From: Celeribacter baekdonensis B30
GTDB taxonomy: Bacteria; Pseudomonadota; Alphaproteobacteria; Rhodobacterales; Rhodobacteraceae
Length of the DNA stretch: 64,000 nt
Reading direction: 5' to 3'
Assembly (NCBI RefSeq): GCF_000299875.1
Contig: NZ_AMRK01000007.1
Coordinates: forward strand, 159,953-223,952
Shown here: piece by piece, positions 39,223 to 47,917 of the stretch
How the letters are laid out: the number at the start of each line of letters is the position of its first letter
Numbering within the stretch: position 1 is the first letter of the stretch
Program-made: the position numbers and the translations under genes
The notes under the pieces: model-generated
What the model was told of the DNA's origin: nothing
The model's database searches: none
The model's input: the letters and a program-made list of their open reading frames with translations, nothing else

Positions 39223-41067
39223 ATGAGCGGAACAATCCGACTGACCGCCGCGCAGGCCATGGTAAAATGGCTGAGCGTGCAACTCACCAAAGAGGGTGAC
39301 CGATTTATCGACGGCATTTGGGGGATTTTCGGCCACGGCAATGTGGCGGGGCTCGGCGAGGCCTTGCAAGACGCGGGCAACGGTTTCCCAACATGGCGTG
39401 GCCAGAACGAGCAAACCATGGCACATGCGGCCATTGCCTATGCCAAGGGGCTGAAACGCCACCGCGCACAGGCGGTGACCTCTTCCATTGGGCCGGGTGC
39501 CACCAACATGGTGACCGCAGCCGCGCTGGCGCATGTCAACCGTCTGCCGGTGTTGTTCATACCCGGCGATGTCTTTGCCAACCGCCGCCCTGATCCGGTT
39601 TTGCAACAGGTTGAAAGCTTCGAAGATGGCACCATTTCGGCCAATGATTGCTTCAAGCCGGTGGTGCGCTATTTCGACCGGATCACCCGACCTGAGCACC
39701 TTTTGACGTGCTTGCCGCGCGCCCTGACGGTGATGACCGACCCGGCCAACTGTGGGCCTGTCTGCCTTGCCTTCTGTCAGGATGTGCAAGCCGAGGCCTA
39801 CGACTATCCGGTTGAATTCTTTGACCCCAAAGTCTGGCGCGTGCGCCGCCCCGAGCCGGACAGTCTCGAACTCGCCGAAGTGGTCTCGATGATCAAATCC
39901 GCCTCCAATCCGGTTATCGTCTGCGGCGGAGGCGTGATCTATTCCGATGCGGAGGCCACACTCGCCGCGTTTGCCAGCACGCACAACATCCCTGTCGTCG
40001 AAACTCAGGCCGGCAAGTCGGCGTTGGCGCAGGCTCACCCGATGAATTTTGGCGCGAGCGGTGTGGACGGCTCTGCCGCCGCCAACGCCGTTTCGAAAGA
40101 TGCCGATCTGGTCATCGGTGTGGGGACACGGTTTCAGGACTTTACAACCGGGTCGTGGACGTTGTTTGAAAAGCCCGGTCGCAGGTTGGTGTCGATCAAC
40201 GTGGCGGCCTATGACGCGGTCAAACATGGCGCGATCCCGATGGTCTCGGACGCCAAAGTGGCACTGGAAAAGATCTCCGCCGCCCTAGGCAATCACAGAG
40301 CCCCCGCGGTCGATGCCGCATGTCGGACGGAGTGGTTGGCCGCCGTCACGGCCCATTGTTTGCCGCGCGAGGCCACACAAGACGGCCGCCCTCTGGATGC
40401 CGAGGTGATCGGCGCGGTTCAGCGCGCGACGGGGGAAGACGCCATCGCGATGTGTGCCGCGGGCACCATGCCTGGGGCGCTCAAGCTGCTGTGGCAACCA
40501 TCCCAAGGCGGCTATCACATGGAATACGGCTATTCTTGCATGGGCTACGAAATTGCGGGCGCCATGGGGCTCAAATTGGCCCGACCCGAACGCGACGTGA
40601 TCTGTTTTGTCGGCGACGGATCCTACATGATGGCGAATTCGGAACTGGCAACGGCGGTGATGCGCAAGGTGCCTTTCACGGTGATTTTGACAGACAACCG
40701 TGGCTACGGCTGTATCAACCGCCTGCAAACGCTCGGCTGCGGTGGCGCGCCGTTCAACAACATGTATGCCGATTGCAATGTCGAGGCCCAGCCCGATATT
40801 GATTATGTTGCCCATGCGGCCTCGATGGGGGCCTATGCGGTCAAGGCCGAGGGCATCGCCGATTTGGAAGTCCAGATTTCACATGCCCGCGGTCGCGACA
40901 TTCCCACCGTCATCGTGATCGAGACCACCGCCGAGGAAGGTCCGGGCTTCGGCGCTGCGGGGCATTGGTGGGATGTCGCTGTTCCGGCAGTGAGCAAAAC
41001 GGAAAAATCGCGCGCCGCCTATGCCGATTACCTTGAAAACTTGACCCGCCAACGGCTGATAAACTGA
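39223..41067 (+). CDS. iolD: 3D-(3,5/4)-trihydroxycyclohexane-1,2-dione acylhydrolase (ring-opening)
   Basis: A 614-aa thiamine diphosphate enzyme. N-terminal RLTAAQAMVKWLS, IWGIFGHGNVAGLG (about 33-46), QNEQTMAHAAIAYAKG and C-terminal ThDP motif GDGSYMMANSELATA then NRGYGCINRLQ. It opens the inositol ring. The ATG at 39223 is used; it lies 4 nt after the iolC stop. Confidence 0.95.
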   Translation: MSGTIRLTAAQAMVKWLSVQLTKEGDRFIDGIWGIFGHGNVAGLGEALQDAGNGFPTWRGQNEQTMAHAAIAYAKGLKRHRAQAVTSSIGPGATNMVTAAALAHVNRLPVLFIPGDVFANRRPDPVLQQVESFEDGTISANDCFKPVVRYFDRITRPEHLLTCLPRALTVMTDPANCGPVCLAFCQDVQAEAYDYPVEFFDPKVWRVRRPEPDSLELAEVVSMIKSASNPVIVCGGGVIYSDAEATLAAFASTHNIPVVETQAGKSALAQAHPMNFGASGVDGSAAANAVSKDADLVIGVGTRFQDFTTGSWTLFEKPGRRLVSINVAAYDAVKHGAIPMVSDAKVALEKISAALGNHRAPAVDAACRTEWLAAVTAHCLPREATQDGRPLDAEVIGAVQRATGEDAIAMCAAGTMPGALKLLWQPSQGGYHMEYGYSCMGYEIAGAMGLKLARPERDVICFVGDGSYMMANSELATAVMRKVPFTVILTDNRGYGCINRLQTLGCGGAPFNNMYADCNVEAQPDIDYVAHAASMGAYAVKAEGIADLEVQISHARGRDIPTVIVIETTAEEGPGFGAAGHWWDVAVPAVSKTEKSRAAYADYLENLTRQRLIN

Positions 41068-41104
41068 CACCCCGGCGGGCATTCCGCCATAGGAGAGACA
41101 ACCG

Positions 41105-42019
41105 ATGATCCAGTTCGGGACAAATCCCATTGCATGGGCAAACGACGACGACCAGACCCTTGGCGCCGATATTCCGACCGCACGTATCCTGGACGAGGCG
41201 GGTCGGCAGATCGGCTTTGACGGAATCGAGAATGGCCACCGCTGGCCGCAGGATGACCCAGAGGCTCTGCGTGTGCTTTTGGCCGAATACGGGCTCGCCT
41301 TTATCTCGGGCTGGCACTCGCTCAACCTGCTTTCGCATTCGATTGAGGACGAGAAAACTGCAATCCAGCCGCATTTGGACAAGCTAAAGCACAACGGCTG
41401 CAAGGTCTGCATTGCATGCGAAACGTCGAATTCGGTTCAGGGGCTGGATAGGCCGCTGTCGGATCGCCCGGTGCTTGATCGTGCCGGTATGGCCGAGTTT
41501 GCGGCTAAGGTGGAAGAGATTGCGCAATATTGCTCTGATCAAGGGGTTGATCTCGTCTATCACCACCATATGGGCACTGTCGTGCAGTCGCCTGAGGATA
41601 TCGACGCTTTCATGGCGGCCACGGGGCCTGCGACGAAGCTTCTGTTTGATGCCGGTCACTGTGTTTTTGGTGGCGGCGATCCTGAGGTGGTGTTGCGCAG
41701 GCATATCGGCCGCGTCCGCCATTTTCACGCCAAGAACGTCCGCCCCGTGATCCGGGACAAGGTCGAGGGGGACGCGCTGTCGTTCATGGATGGTGTGCGT
41801 GCTGGGGTCTTTACCGTGCCAGGCGATCAGGAAGGGGGGGTGGATTTTGCTCCGCTTCTGAAGGTTCTTGCCGAGAACAACTATGACGGTTGGATCGTGA
41901 TTGAGGCTGAACAGGACCCCGACCAGCGCAATCCGCTTCTCTATCAGACCCTTGGCCTGGCCACTCTCAAACGGCTCGCACGCGACGCCGGTTTTTTCGA
42001 CGGAGGCGCACATGTCTGA
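41105..42019 (+). CDS. iolE: Inosose dehydratase
   Basis: A 304-aa AP-endonuclease-2/TIM-barrel dehydratase. Typical segments are GTNPIAWANDDD, YHHHMGTVVQSPEDID, FDAGHCVFGGGDP and FHAKNVRPVI. It removes water from 2-keto-myo-inositol to give the dione for IolD. The AGGAGAGACAACCG precedes the ATG. It overlaps iolB by 8 nt. Confidence 0.94.
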   Translation: MIQFGTNPIAWANDDDQTLGADIPTARILDEAGRQIGFDGIENGHRWPQDDPEALRVLLAEYGLAFISGWHSLNLLSHSIEDEKTAIQPHLDKLKHNGCKVCIACETSNSVQGLDRPLSDRPVLDRAGMAEFAAKVEEIAQYCSDQGVDLVYHHHMGTVVQSPEDIDAFMAATGPATKLLFDAGHCVFGGGDPEVVLRRHIGRVRHFHAKNVRPVIRDKVEGDALSFMDGVRAGVFTVPGDQEGGVDFAPLLKVLAENNYDGWIVIEAEQDPDQRNPLLYQTLGLATLKRLARDAGFFDGGAHV

Positions 42020-42806
42020 TCTTTTGAAACGTCCCTTTGGAACGCACGGAAAAGTGCATCAGATCACACCCATGTCGGCGGGCTGGCGCTATGTGGGGTT
42101 TGACCTGTTCAAATTGCGTACCGGGGAAAAAATTTCGGATGCGACGGGCAAGACCGAGGTGATCTTCGTGATGGTTGAGGGGAAGGCACGCTTTACCGCT
42201 GCGGATCAGGAATGGGGTGAGCTTGGCCATCGCATGAATGTCTTTGAGAAGACCCCGCCGCATTGCCTGTATGTTCCGAACGGAGAAGACTGGGAGGCAG
42301 AGGCCACGACGGACTGCACGATTGCGGTCTGTCGGGCGCCCGGTCACTCCGGGCACAAGGCGCGACGGATCGGTCCCGATGGCATCACCCTGACCCAACG
42401 GGGCGAAGAGTCAAATTCCCGATTTATCAACAACATCGCAATGGAGAATGAGGATTATTGCGATAGCCTTTTGGTGACCGAGGTTTTCACCCCAGCGGGC
42501 AATTGGTCGTCATATCCCTCGCATCGCCATGACGAAGACGACTTCCCGAATATCACCTATCTTGAGGAAACCTATTACCACCGGATCAACCCGGCGAATG
42601 GTTTTGGAATCCAGCGGGTCTATACAGACGATTTGCAGCTCAATGAGACCATGGCGGTTCATGATGGCGACGTTGTTTGCGTGCCGCGTGGCCATCATCC
42701 TTGCGGTGCGCCGCATGGGTTCGAGATGTATTACTTGAACGTCATGGCCGGGCCGCTGCGCAAATGGCGTTTTATCGCAGCCCCTGAAGTTGAACACCTT
42801 ATGTAA
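42012..42806 (+). CDS. iolB: 5-deoxy-glucuronate isomerase
   Basis: A 264-aa bicupin with GWRYVGFDLFKLRTGE, NWSSYPSHRHDEDDFPN (metal His ligands) and EETYYHRINPANGFG, GDVVCVPRGHHPCGAPHG. It converts 5-deoxy-glucuronate to 5-dehydro-2-deoxygluconate for IolC. ATG at 42012 with GGAGGCGCAC upstream. Confidence 0.94.
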   Translation: MSDLLKRPFGTHGKVHQITPMSAGWRYVGFDLFKLRTGEKISDATGKTEVIFVMVEGKARFTAADQEWGELGHRMNVFEKTPPHCLYVPNGEDWEAEATTDCTIAVCRAPGHSGHKARRIGPDGITLTQRGEESNSRFINNIAMENEDYCDSLLVTEVFTPAGNWSSYPSHRHDEDDFPNITYLEETYYHRINPANGFGIQRVYTDDLQLNETMAVHDGDVVCVPRGHHPCGAPHGFEMYYLNVMAGPLRKWRFIAAPEVEHLM

Positions 42807-42831
42807 TCCGCCTTTGGGTGGTCCCGGAGAT

Positions 42832-43617
42832 ATGAATATGACCCAACCTTTTGCACTGGCCGCATGCGCTGAAATGCTGTGGCAGGACAAGCCGATTGAA
42901 TGGCGCGCATCGCGCCTCAAAGAGATGGGATTTGGAGTTGGCCTATGGAATTGGCCCGACCATGATCTCGCCAAGTTGGAGGCCACGGGGGCGAACTTCA
43001 CGATCATGAATGGCTACCTCCAAGGCCGCTTGAGCGACGCAGAAGGCGCCCAAACCCTTCTCGCTTCGGCCCGTGAAACCGCTCACGTTGGCAAACGGCT
43101 TGGGGTTGCCCGGCTTAATCTGCATGGCACCGGTCTGGGCGATGGCGGAATTCCGATCCCGCGTCATGGAGTGTTTTCCCCCGGCATGATGCAGCGTGCC
43201 ATTGATACGCTGCACCGCGTTTGCGACATGGCCGAGGAAGAAGGCGTAACGTTTACATTGGAAAACCTGAATCCGCTGGATCACCCGGGGTGCCCTTTCG
43301 GGTCTACGGCTGATGTTTTGGCGCTGGTTTCAACCGTCAATCGCCCCCAACTGCGGATCAATCTGGACCTATATCACACCCAAATTGGCGAAGGCGATCT
43401 GGTGCGGTGGTGCGCCGCTTGCTTGCCCTGGATCGGTGAAGTGCAAGTCGCGGATAATCCGGGCCGCTGCGAGCCGGGCACGGGCGAAATCAACTATACA
43501 GGCGTTGCGCGGGCGCTCGACGAGATGGGATACCGTGGACCTGTTGGCATGGAGGCCTTTGCCGCCAACGATCCAGATGCCGCGCTCGCCGCCTTCCGCG
43601 CCGCATTTACAATATAA
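42832..43617 (+). CDS. Hydroxypyruvate-isomerase-like TIM barrel protein
   Basis: A 261-aa AP_endonuc_2 family protein with metal ligands in FTLENLNPLDHPG, INLDLYHTQIGEGDL, VADNPGRCEPGTGEINY and VGMEAF, the order seen in Hyi hydroxypyruvate isomerases. In this operon an inosose-isomerase (IolI-like) function is also possible. The first ATG (42832) follows GGAGAT; M3 is an alternative. It is the last gene of the iol operon. Confidence 0.75.
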   Translation: MNMTQPFALAACAEMLWQDKPIEWRASRLKEMGFGVGLWNWPDHDLAKLEATGANFTIMNGYLQGRLSDAEGAQTLLASARETAHVGKRLGVARLNLHGTGLGDGGIPIPRHGVFSPGMMQRAIDTLHRVCDMAEEEGVTFTLENLNPLDHPGCPFGSTADVLALVSTVNRPQLRINLDLYHTQIGEGDLVRWCAACLPWIGEVQVADNPGRCEPGTGEINYTGVARALDEMGYRGPVGMEAFAANDPDAALAAFRAAFTI

Positions 43618-43734
43618 TTATTCCCGGTTTGTGACCCATGTGGCGTTGGGCCATATGGATCTCGAACATTCGCTGAGGTTGGGCCGTGCGCGCGCCCACC
43701 ATCCGGCAAAGTGCTCGTTGGGATTGGTTGCCGC

Positions 43735-43885
43735 ACGATCCAGATGTCTACGCAAAACGAACCTTGTCGAACGGTTCTTTTGCAGAGTGAAGGACATGCA
43801 CAGACTGACAACCAGATGCGAAAAACTCAAACGAAACTTCCTATCAATGGTCTACAGCTTCGCGATCAGATGTTGGATCCATTGA
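43735..43885 (+). pseudogene. IS5-family transposase C-terminal fragment
   Basis: The frame ends LVAARSRCLRKTNLVERFFCRVKD (given here in part), then TTRCEKLKRNFLSMVYSFAI and CWIH stop, the conserved C-terminus of IS5/IS427-type transposases. The N-terminal two-thirds is absent. It is an immobile remnant next to the iol operon. Confidence 0.78.
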
Positions 43886-43926
43886 GGCCACAGCCTCGAT
43901 CAAGCCTCGATGTAAATCAGGAGGAT

Positions 43927-44106
43927 ATGATAAAACGACCCTACCGAAAATTGACTCTAGATGAACGTAGAATCTTAGCGAGATGCTTCAGGCGAAGGCC
44001 ACCAAGACAAAGATCTCTATGACACTTGATCGAGATCGTTCAACCACCCGCCGAGAGATCAAAAGGAACTTCTGGGCTGATGATGCCGTCCCGAAGACGT
44101 ACGCAG
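43927..44106 (+). pseudogene. IS30-family transposase N-terminal fragment with frameshift
   Basis: MIKRPYRKLTLDERRILAR begins an IS30 transposase with a good GGAGGAT ribosome site; about position 43981 one base is missing and the protein resumes in the next frame as MLQAKATKTKISMTLDRDRS, TTRREIKRNF (HTH). It ends near 44106. Catalytic DDE domain missing. Inserted or left directly after an IS5 fragment, making an IS scar of about 600 bp (43618-44217). Confidence 0.75.
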
Positions 44107-44217
44107 GATACTTCGAAATGGCTGTTATAGGCGCAACCTACCTTTTCAAAGCGCATCTCGCCTTTGACAGCCGTCTTCGGCCTGTCCGAGGTCATGAAGG
44201 CGTGTCATGAATGTTAT

Positions 44218-45012
44218 TCACTGCGCCAGCCAATGCCGTGCGATGTAGCACACATGAGCCAGCACAGCTTCGGCCCCCTCTGCAGACCTCATCGGCACCT
44301 CAAGCGACAATGGCAGATCGTCAGGCAAAGCCTCCACAAAAGCGCGTAGATCAATCTGGCCCTCGCCCGGCGCAAGCCGCGCTTCGCGCGCGGTGAACAG
44401 CAACTCATCGGTTGTATAGTGCTCGGCCACAGGCCCGTCACACAGATGCGCAAAGGGAAGACGATCGGGCGAAATCGCAGCAAGCTGGGCAAGCGAGGAC
44501 CCCGAGCGATCAAAATGCAAACTATCGACCAAGAGATGCACCTCAGGTCCGGCCGCCTCCACCACCCGCAACGCAGTGTCGAGATCGGGCACATCGGTCC
44601 AAGGGAAAAACTCGTGAATGATCGCCACGCCGCGCGATTTACCGGCCTCCGCCAGCGCAGACAGCGTGTCGGACAGTCGCGACAGATCAGGGTCATAAGG
44701 GGCGGTGATCAGGTGATGCGCCCCAAGCTCCGCCCCCATGTCAAACAACCACTCATAGTCCGCAACCCGCGTGTCAGGCGTTACCTTGAGAAACTCGATG
44801 TCACCAACGGTGATCCCGGTGGCGGCCATCGCCGTTTTGGTGGCGCGTAGCATCGCGGGATCGTCAGACAGCGGATAACCGGGGGACGTGTCCGTCACGC
44901 GCAAAAGCCGCAGTCCGACACCATCAAACCCGGCTTTGGCGGCGGCTTCGATGAAACGCGGCGGGGCAAGGTCGATGGCGGTGAGGTGGGCGGCACTCAA
45001 GGGACGGGACAT
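44218..45012 (-). CDS. AP-endonuclease-2-family TIM-barrel isomerase/dehydratase
   Basis: A 264-aa sugar phosphate isomerase/epimerase-type protein with GFDGVGLRLLRVTD, GDIEFLKVTPDTRV, IHEFFPWTD and HLLVDSLHFDRSG, carrying the Glu/His/Asp metal ligands of the family. The family includes inosose dehydratases, hydroxypyruvate isomerases and 3-dehydroshikimate dehydratases. The ATG at 45012 follows AGGAGATTTG. It lies 2 nt after the flavoprotein gene; the shared operon suggests a step in the same catabolic route. Substrate unknown. Confidence 0.75.
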   Translation of the reverse strand: MSRPLSAAHLTAIDLAPPRFIEAAAKAGFDGVGLRLLRVTDTSPGYPLSDDPAMLRATKTAMAATGITVGDIEFLKVTPDTRVADYEWLFDMGAELGAHHLITAPYDPDLSRLSDTLSALAEAGKSRGVAIIHEFFPWTDVPDLDTALRVVEAAGPEVHLLVDSLHFDRSGSSLAQLAAISPDRLPFAHLCDGPVAEHYTTDELLFTAREARLAPGEGQIDLRAFVEALPDDLPLSLEVPMRSAEGAEAVLAHVCYIARHWLAQ

Positions 45013-45014
45013 GA

Positions 45015-46709
45015 TCAAATCTCCTGTGTGGCGGCATGACGTCCGGCCACAAAACCAAAGGTCATGGCAGGCCCAAGGTTGATCCCACCCGCCGGATAAA
45101 ACCCACCAAACACATTCGCATTGTCCGTGCCCGCCGCGTAAAGACCCGCGATGACGTGCCCCTGCCCGTCCAGCACACGCGCCGATCCATCGGTGCTCAG
45201 GCCCGCAAAGGTGCCAAAGCTGCCCGGCACAACCTCGACCGCATAAAACGGCCCCTGCTCGATCGGGGCGACGTTCGGATTTGGAGTATATTCGGGATCG
45301 CCCTGAAGCCGCATATAGGCGGTGCGGCCGCGCCCAAAGACCGGGTCTTCGCCACGCCGGGCACCCTCATTCCACTCAGCCACCGTTGTCTCCAACCCGG
45401 ACGGATCAATACCACAGGCCTTGGCCAGCGCCGCAATCGTCTTGCCCGTTTTGAGGTAACCGGACTTGACCCAGTAGCCAAAGGGCACCGGCGCAGGCCG
45501 CACGACGCCAAGTCCGAAACGCCGCAAGAAACGATGATCACAAACCAGCCAGGAGCGCGCCGGGGCATCGGCGTCGACCGCATCCATCATGGATGTCACA
45601 TAATCATGATAGCCAAGCCCCTCATTGCAGAACCGTTTGCCGTCCGAAAGCACCCCGATCACACCGGGTTTGCCGCGATCAATGATATGAGGGAACGGGC
45701 CTTTGGACCCGTCCGGCCACACAACATGCGACACCGGACAATAGGCGGTGGCGCTGGCCAGATCGAGATCCATCACGGCACCGGCAGCTTCGCCAAGCCG
45801 GAGCCCGTCGCCCGTTGCCGAGGGCACGGCGAGGGTCAGGTTTTCGTCATTGCGTTCAAAGGTTTCCGCGCGACGCGCCAGATCATGACCATAGCCGCCA
45901 CAGGCCAGAACAACGCCACATTTGCCGATCAGCGTTGACCCATCCTTCAGGCGCACGCCTGTGATGCGCCCCCCATCAAAAATCAAACCAGAAACGGATT
46001 GCGACACTCTCAGATCAACCCCCGCATCCTTGGCCGATTTCATCAAGCGTCCAATCAAAGCCGCGCCATTGCGCAGCTCCATGCCCCGTTTGTGAAACGC
46101 AAGATCGCGGAAATGTCGCAATACGCGGCGGGTCACATAGGCAAAGGATTTGACTGATCGCGTCATGGTCATAAAGGCCTTGAGATCGGCACCGGATTGA
46201 ATCGTCATACCCTTGAACGAGGTCTCTTTTAGAGGCTTACGCAGGATGTTCACGCTCGCACCCAAAGCCCGCGCATCAAAGGGTTTGGCAATCACCGATC
46301 GCCCGCCCATGCCCGCACCCGGCTGATGGCCGTAGGTGTCGGGAATGACCAAGCCGCCGTCAAATTGCAGAGCGGTGTTGTCTTCGAAAAAGGCGACCAT
46401 TTTCGGGGCGGCATCGAGAAAGGCCTCGACCTTTTCCTCTTTGTAATAGTTGCCCGTGACGGCCTTAATATACTGACGCGGCGCGTCTATGTCCTCGACG
46501 ATGCCCGCGCGCTGTGCCACCGGATTGCGGGGCGCAAAAATCCATCCGCCGGACCAGGCCGAGGTCCCTCCCATCACCGGCTCTTTCTCAAGCACGACAA
46601 CAGAGCGCCCCAGATGCGCAGCGGTCACGGCGGCACTCAGCCCGCCCGCACCAGACCCGATCACGATCAGATCAAAGGTCTCTTGGGAAGGGGTCGCGTG
46701 AGCAGTCAT
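45015..46709 (-). CDS. KstD-like FAD-dependent dehydrogenase, copy 1
   Basis: A 564-aa FAD_binding_2 flavoprotein with dinucleotide motif DLIVIGSGAGGLSAA, VLEKEPVMGGTSAWSGG and C-terminal GFYPAGGINLGPAMTFG. The architecture is that of 3-ketosteroid-1-dehydrogenase and 4-oxocyclohexanecarboxylate desaturase relatives, which introduce C=C next to a ketone. No steroid genes are near; a ring desaturation of an alicyclic acid is more in keeping with neighbours. ATG 46709 follows GGAGGAAAATATC. Related in sequence to the flavoprotein at 57285. It is divergent from a LysR gene. Confidence 0.82.
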   Translation of the reverse strand: MTAHATPSQETFDLIVIGSGAGGLSAAVTAAHLGRSVVVLEKEPVMGGTSAWSGGWIFAPRNPVAQRAGIVEDIDAPRQYIKAVTGNYYKEEKVEAFLDAAPKMVAFFEDNTALQFDGGLVIPDTYGHQPGAGMGGRSVIAKPFDARALGASVNILRKPLKETSFKGMTIQSGADLKAFMTMTRSVKSFAYVTRRVLRHFRDLAFHKRGMELRNGAALIGRLMKSAKDAGVDLRVSQSVSGLIFDGGRITGVRLKDGSTLIGKCGVVLACGGYGHDLARRAETFERNDENLTLAVPSATGDGLRLGEAAGAVMDLDLASATAYCPVSHVVWPDGSKGPFPHIIDRGKPGVIGVLSDGKRFCNEGLGYHDYVTSMMDAVDADAPARSWLVCDHRFLRRFGLGVVRPAPVPFGYWVKSGYLKTGKTIAALAKACGIDPSGLETTVAEWNEGARRGEDPVFGRGRTAYMRLQGDPEYTPNPNVAPIEQGPFYAVEVVPGSFGTFAGLSTDGSARVLDGQGHVIAGLYAAGTDNANVFGGFYPAGGINLGPAMTFGFVAGRHAATQEI

Positions 46710-46740
46710 GATATTTTCCTCCAAATTGGAAAGACTTTTC

Positions 46741-46767
46741 ATACTTGCATGAATTAACGTCAAGTAT
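46741..46767. promoter_or_regulatory. LysR-type operator between flavoprotein and LysR genes
   Basis: A perfect 7-bp inverted repeat ATACTTG / CAAGTAT with a 13-bp spacer lies in the 126-bp divergent intergenic region between 46709 and 46836. Size, symmetry and place suit an LTTR recognition site. Confidence 0.65.
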
Positions 46768-46835
46768 CATGTATATTTCTACATTAACATTGTGTTATTC
46801 ATAACCGAGCGTCAGTGCCCGATGAGGACCCATCC

Positions 46836-47750
46836 ATGCGTGATATCACCCTGAGACAAATCGAAGTCATTCGTGCGGTCATGTTGCGCGGCACGATCAT
46901 GGGCGCGGCGGAGTATCTCGGCGTGTCTGCGCCGGGTGTCAGCCGGTTGATCAAGCACACCGAGGAGACGCTGAACCTGCGGCTGTTTGAACGCCGCTCC
47001 GGGCTTTTTGTCCCCTCCGTCGAGGCGCAAACCGTGTTCGACCAAATCCGCGCCGTTTATAAGGGGGTTGAAAACCTCCAACTGTCTCTTGAGAGCCTGC
47101 AAAAAGGCGAAAACGTTCAACTCGCCTTTGCCTCTGCTCCCTCCGTCGCCCAATTCATCGCCGCCCGTGCCCTGCGCAATGTCCGCTCCCGTTTCCCCGA
47201 TCTGTATATCGACCTGAACATTCTCAAGATCGAAGAGACCGTCGACTACCTTTTGTTGGAACGGGGCGAATTTGTGATCATGAGCTCCAAGGTCGATAAC
47301 CCCGGCATCGAAACCGAAGAGATCGCCGCGACCACGTTGGTCTGTGTGTTGCCAGAGGGGCATCCTTTGGCGGAGAAAGACGAAATCTCGGTCCACGATC
47401 TGGTCAATGAACCTCTTGTCGGGGTCGATCCCGATGATCCCTATGGCGCTTTGCTGGTCAAACCGTTTCTGGATCACGGCATAGACATGCAACACAGTAT
47501 GCGTGGTCGTTTTGCCCAAACCGTTGTCAGCCTCGTGCGCCATGGTCTTGGCGTTGCGTTGATCGACCGCTTTTCCGTTGCCGAAGTGTACATGCCCGGA
47601 ATCGTGCGTCGTCCGCTGAAAGAGGCCAGCTGCATCCGCAGCTATGTGGTCAAAAAACAGGGGCGCGTCTTATCCAGCTTTGCCGAATACGCGATAACGC
47701 AGTTTCGCAAAGAACTGGTGCTTGCAGCAACTGAGCCGTTAAGCTCCTAA
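46836..47750 (+). CDS. LysR-family transcriptional regulator
   Basis: A 304-aa LTTR: HTH (GTIMGAAEYLGVSAPGVSRLIKHTE), then effector domain with FASAPSVAQFIAARALRNV and RFAQTVVSLVRHGLGVALIDR. The ATG at 46836 has GAGGA 8 nt before; a GTG at 46815 is rejected. It is divergent from the flavoprotein gene and upstream of the tct genes in the same direction, so it may control both. Effector unknown. Confidence 0.87.
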   Translation: MRDITLRQIEVIRAVMLRGTIMGAAEYLGVSAPGVSRLIKHTEETLNLRLFERRSGLFVPSVEAQTVFDQIRAVYKGVENLQLSLESLQKGENVQLAFASAPSVAQFIAARALRNVRSRFPDLYIDLNILKIEETVDYLLLERGEFVIMSSKVDNPGIETEEIAATTLVCVLPEGHPLAEKDEISVHDLVNEPLVGVDPDDPYGALLVKPFLDHGIDMQHSMRGRFAQTVVSLVRHGLGVALIDRFSVAEVYMPGIVRRPLKEASCIRSYVVKKQGRVLSSFAEYAITQFRKELVLAATEPLSS

Positions 47751-47832
47751 AAGGGCACCGCTTTTGCGCGCAAAACTGTGCGGTGGCAGATGACAAAATA
47801 ACGCTAGGTTAATAATATCAATGTTTCGGTAT

Positions 47833-47867
47833 TTGACGTTATTCACAATTTGCATATCTGTTATGCA
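47833..47867 (+). promoter_or_regulatory. Candidate promoter and operator of the tct operon
   Basis: TTGACG (47833-47838) and TATCTG (47855-47860) make a -35/-10 pair with 16-bp spacing, and a TGCATA-N5-TATGCA inverted repeat (47851-47867) overlaps the -10. The region between the LysR gene and tctC is AT-rich. The overlapping palindrome suggests regulation; the regulator is not known. Confidence 0.45.
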
Positions 47868-47917
47868 TAGGGGAGCCAAGGACAGAGGCTCTGCAAAACA
47901 TTGATGGGAGGACATCT

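Noticed and set aside
45015..46709. Steroid degradation by a true 3-ketosteroid dehydrogenase
   Set aside because: No Kst, Hsa or Scd-type genes are near, and neighbours deal with small carboxylated rings.
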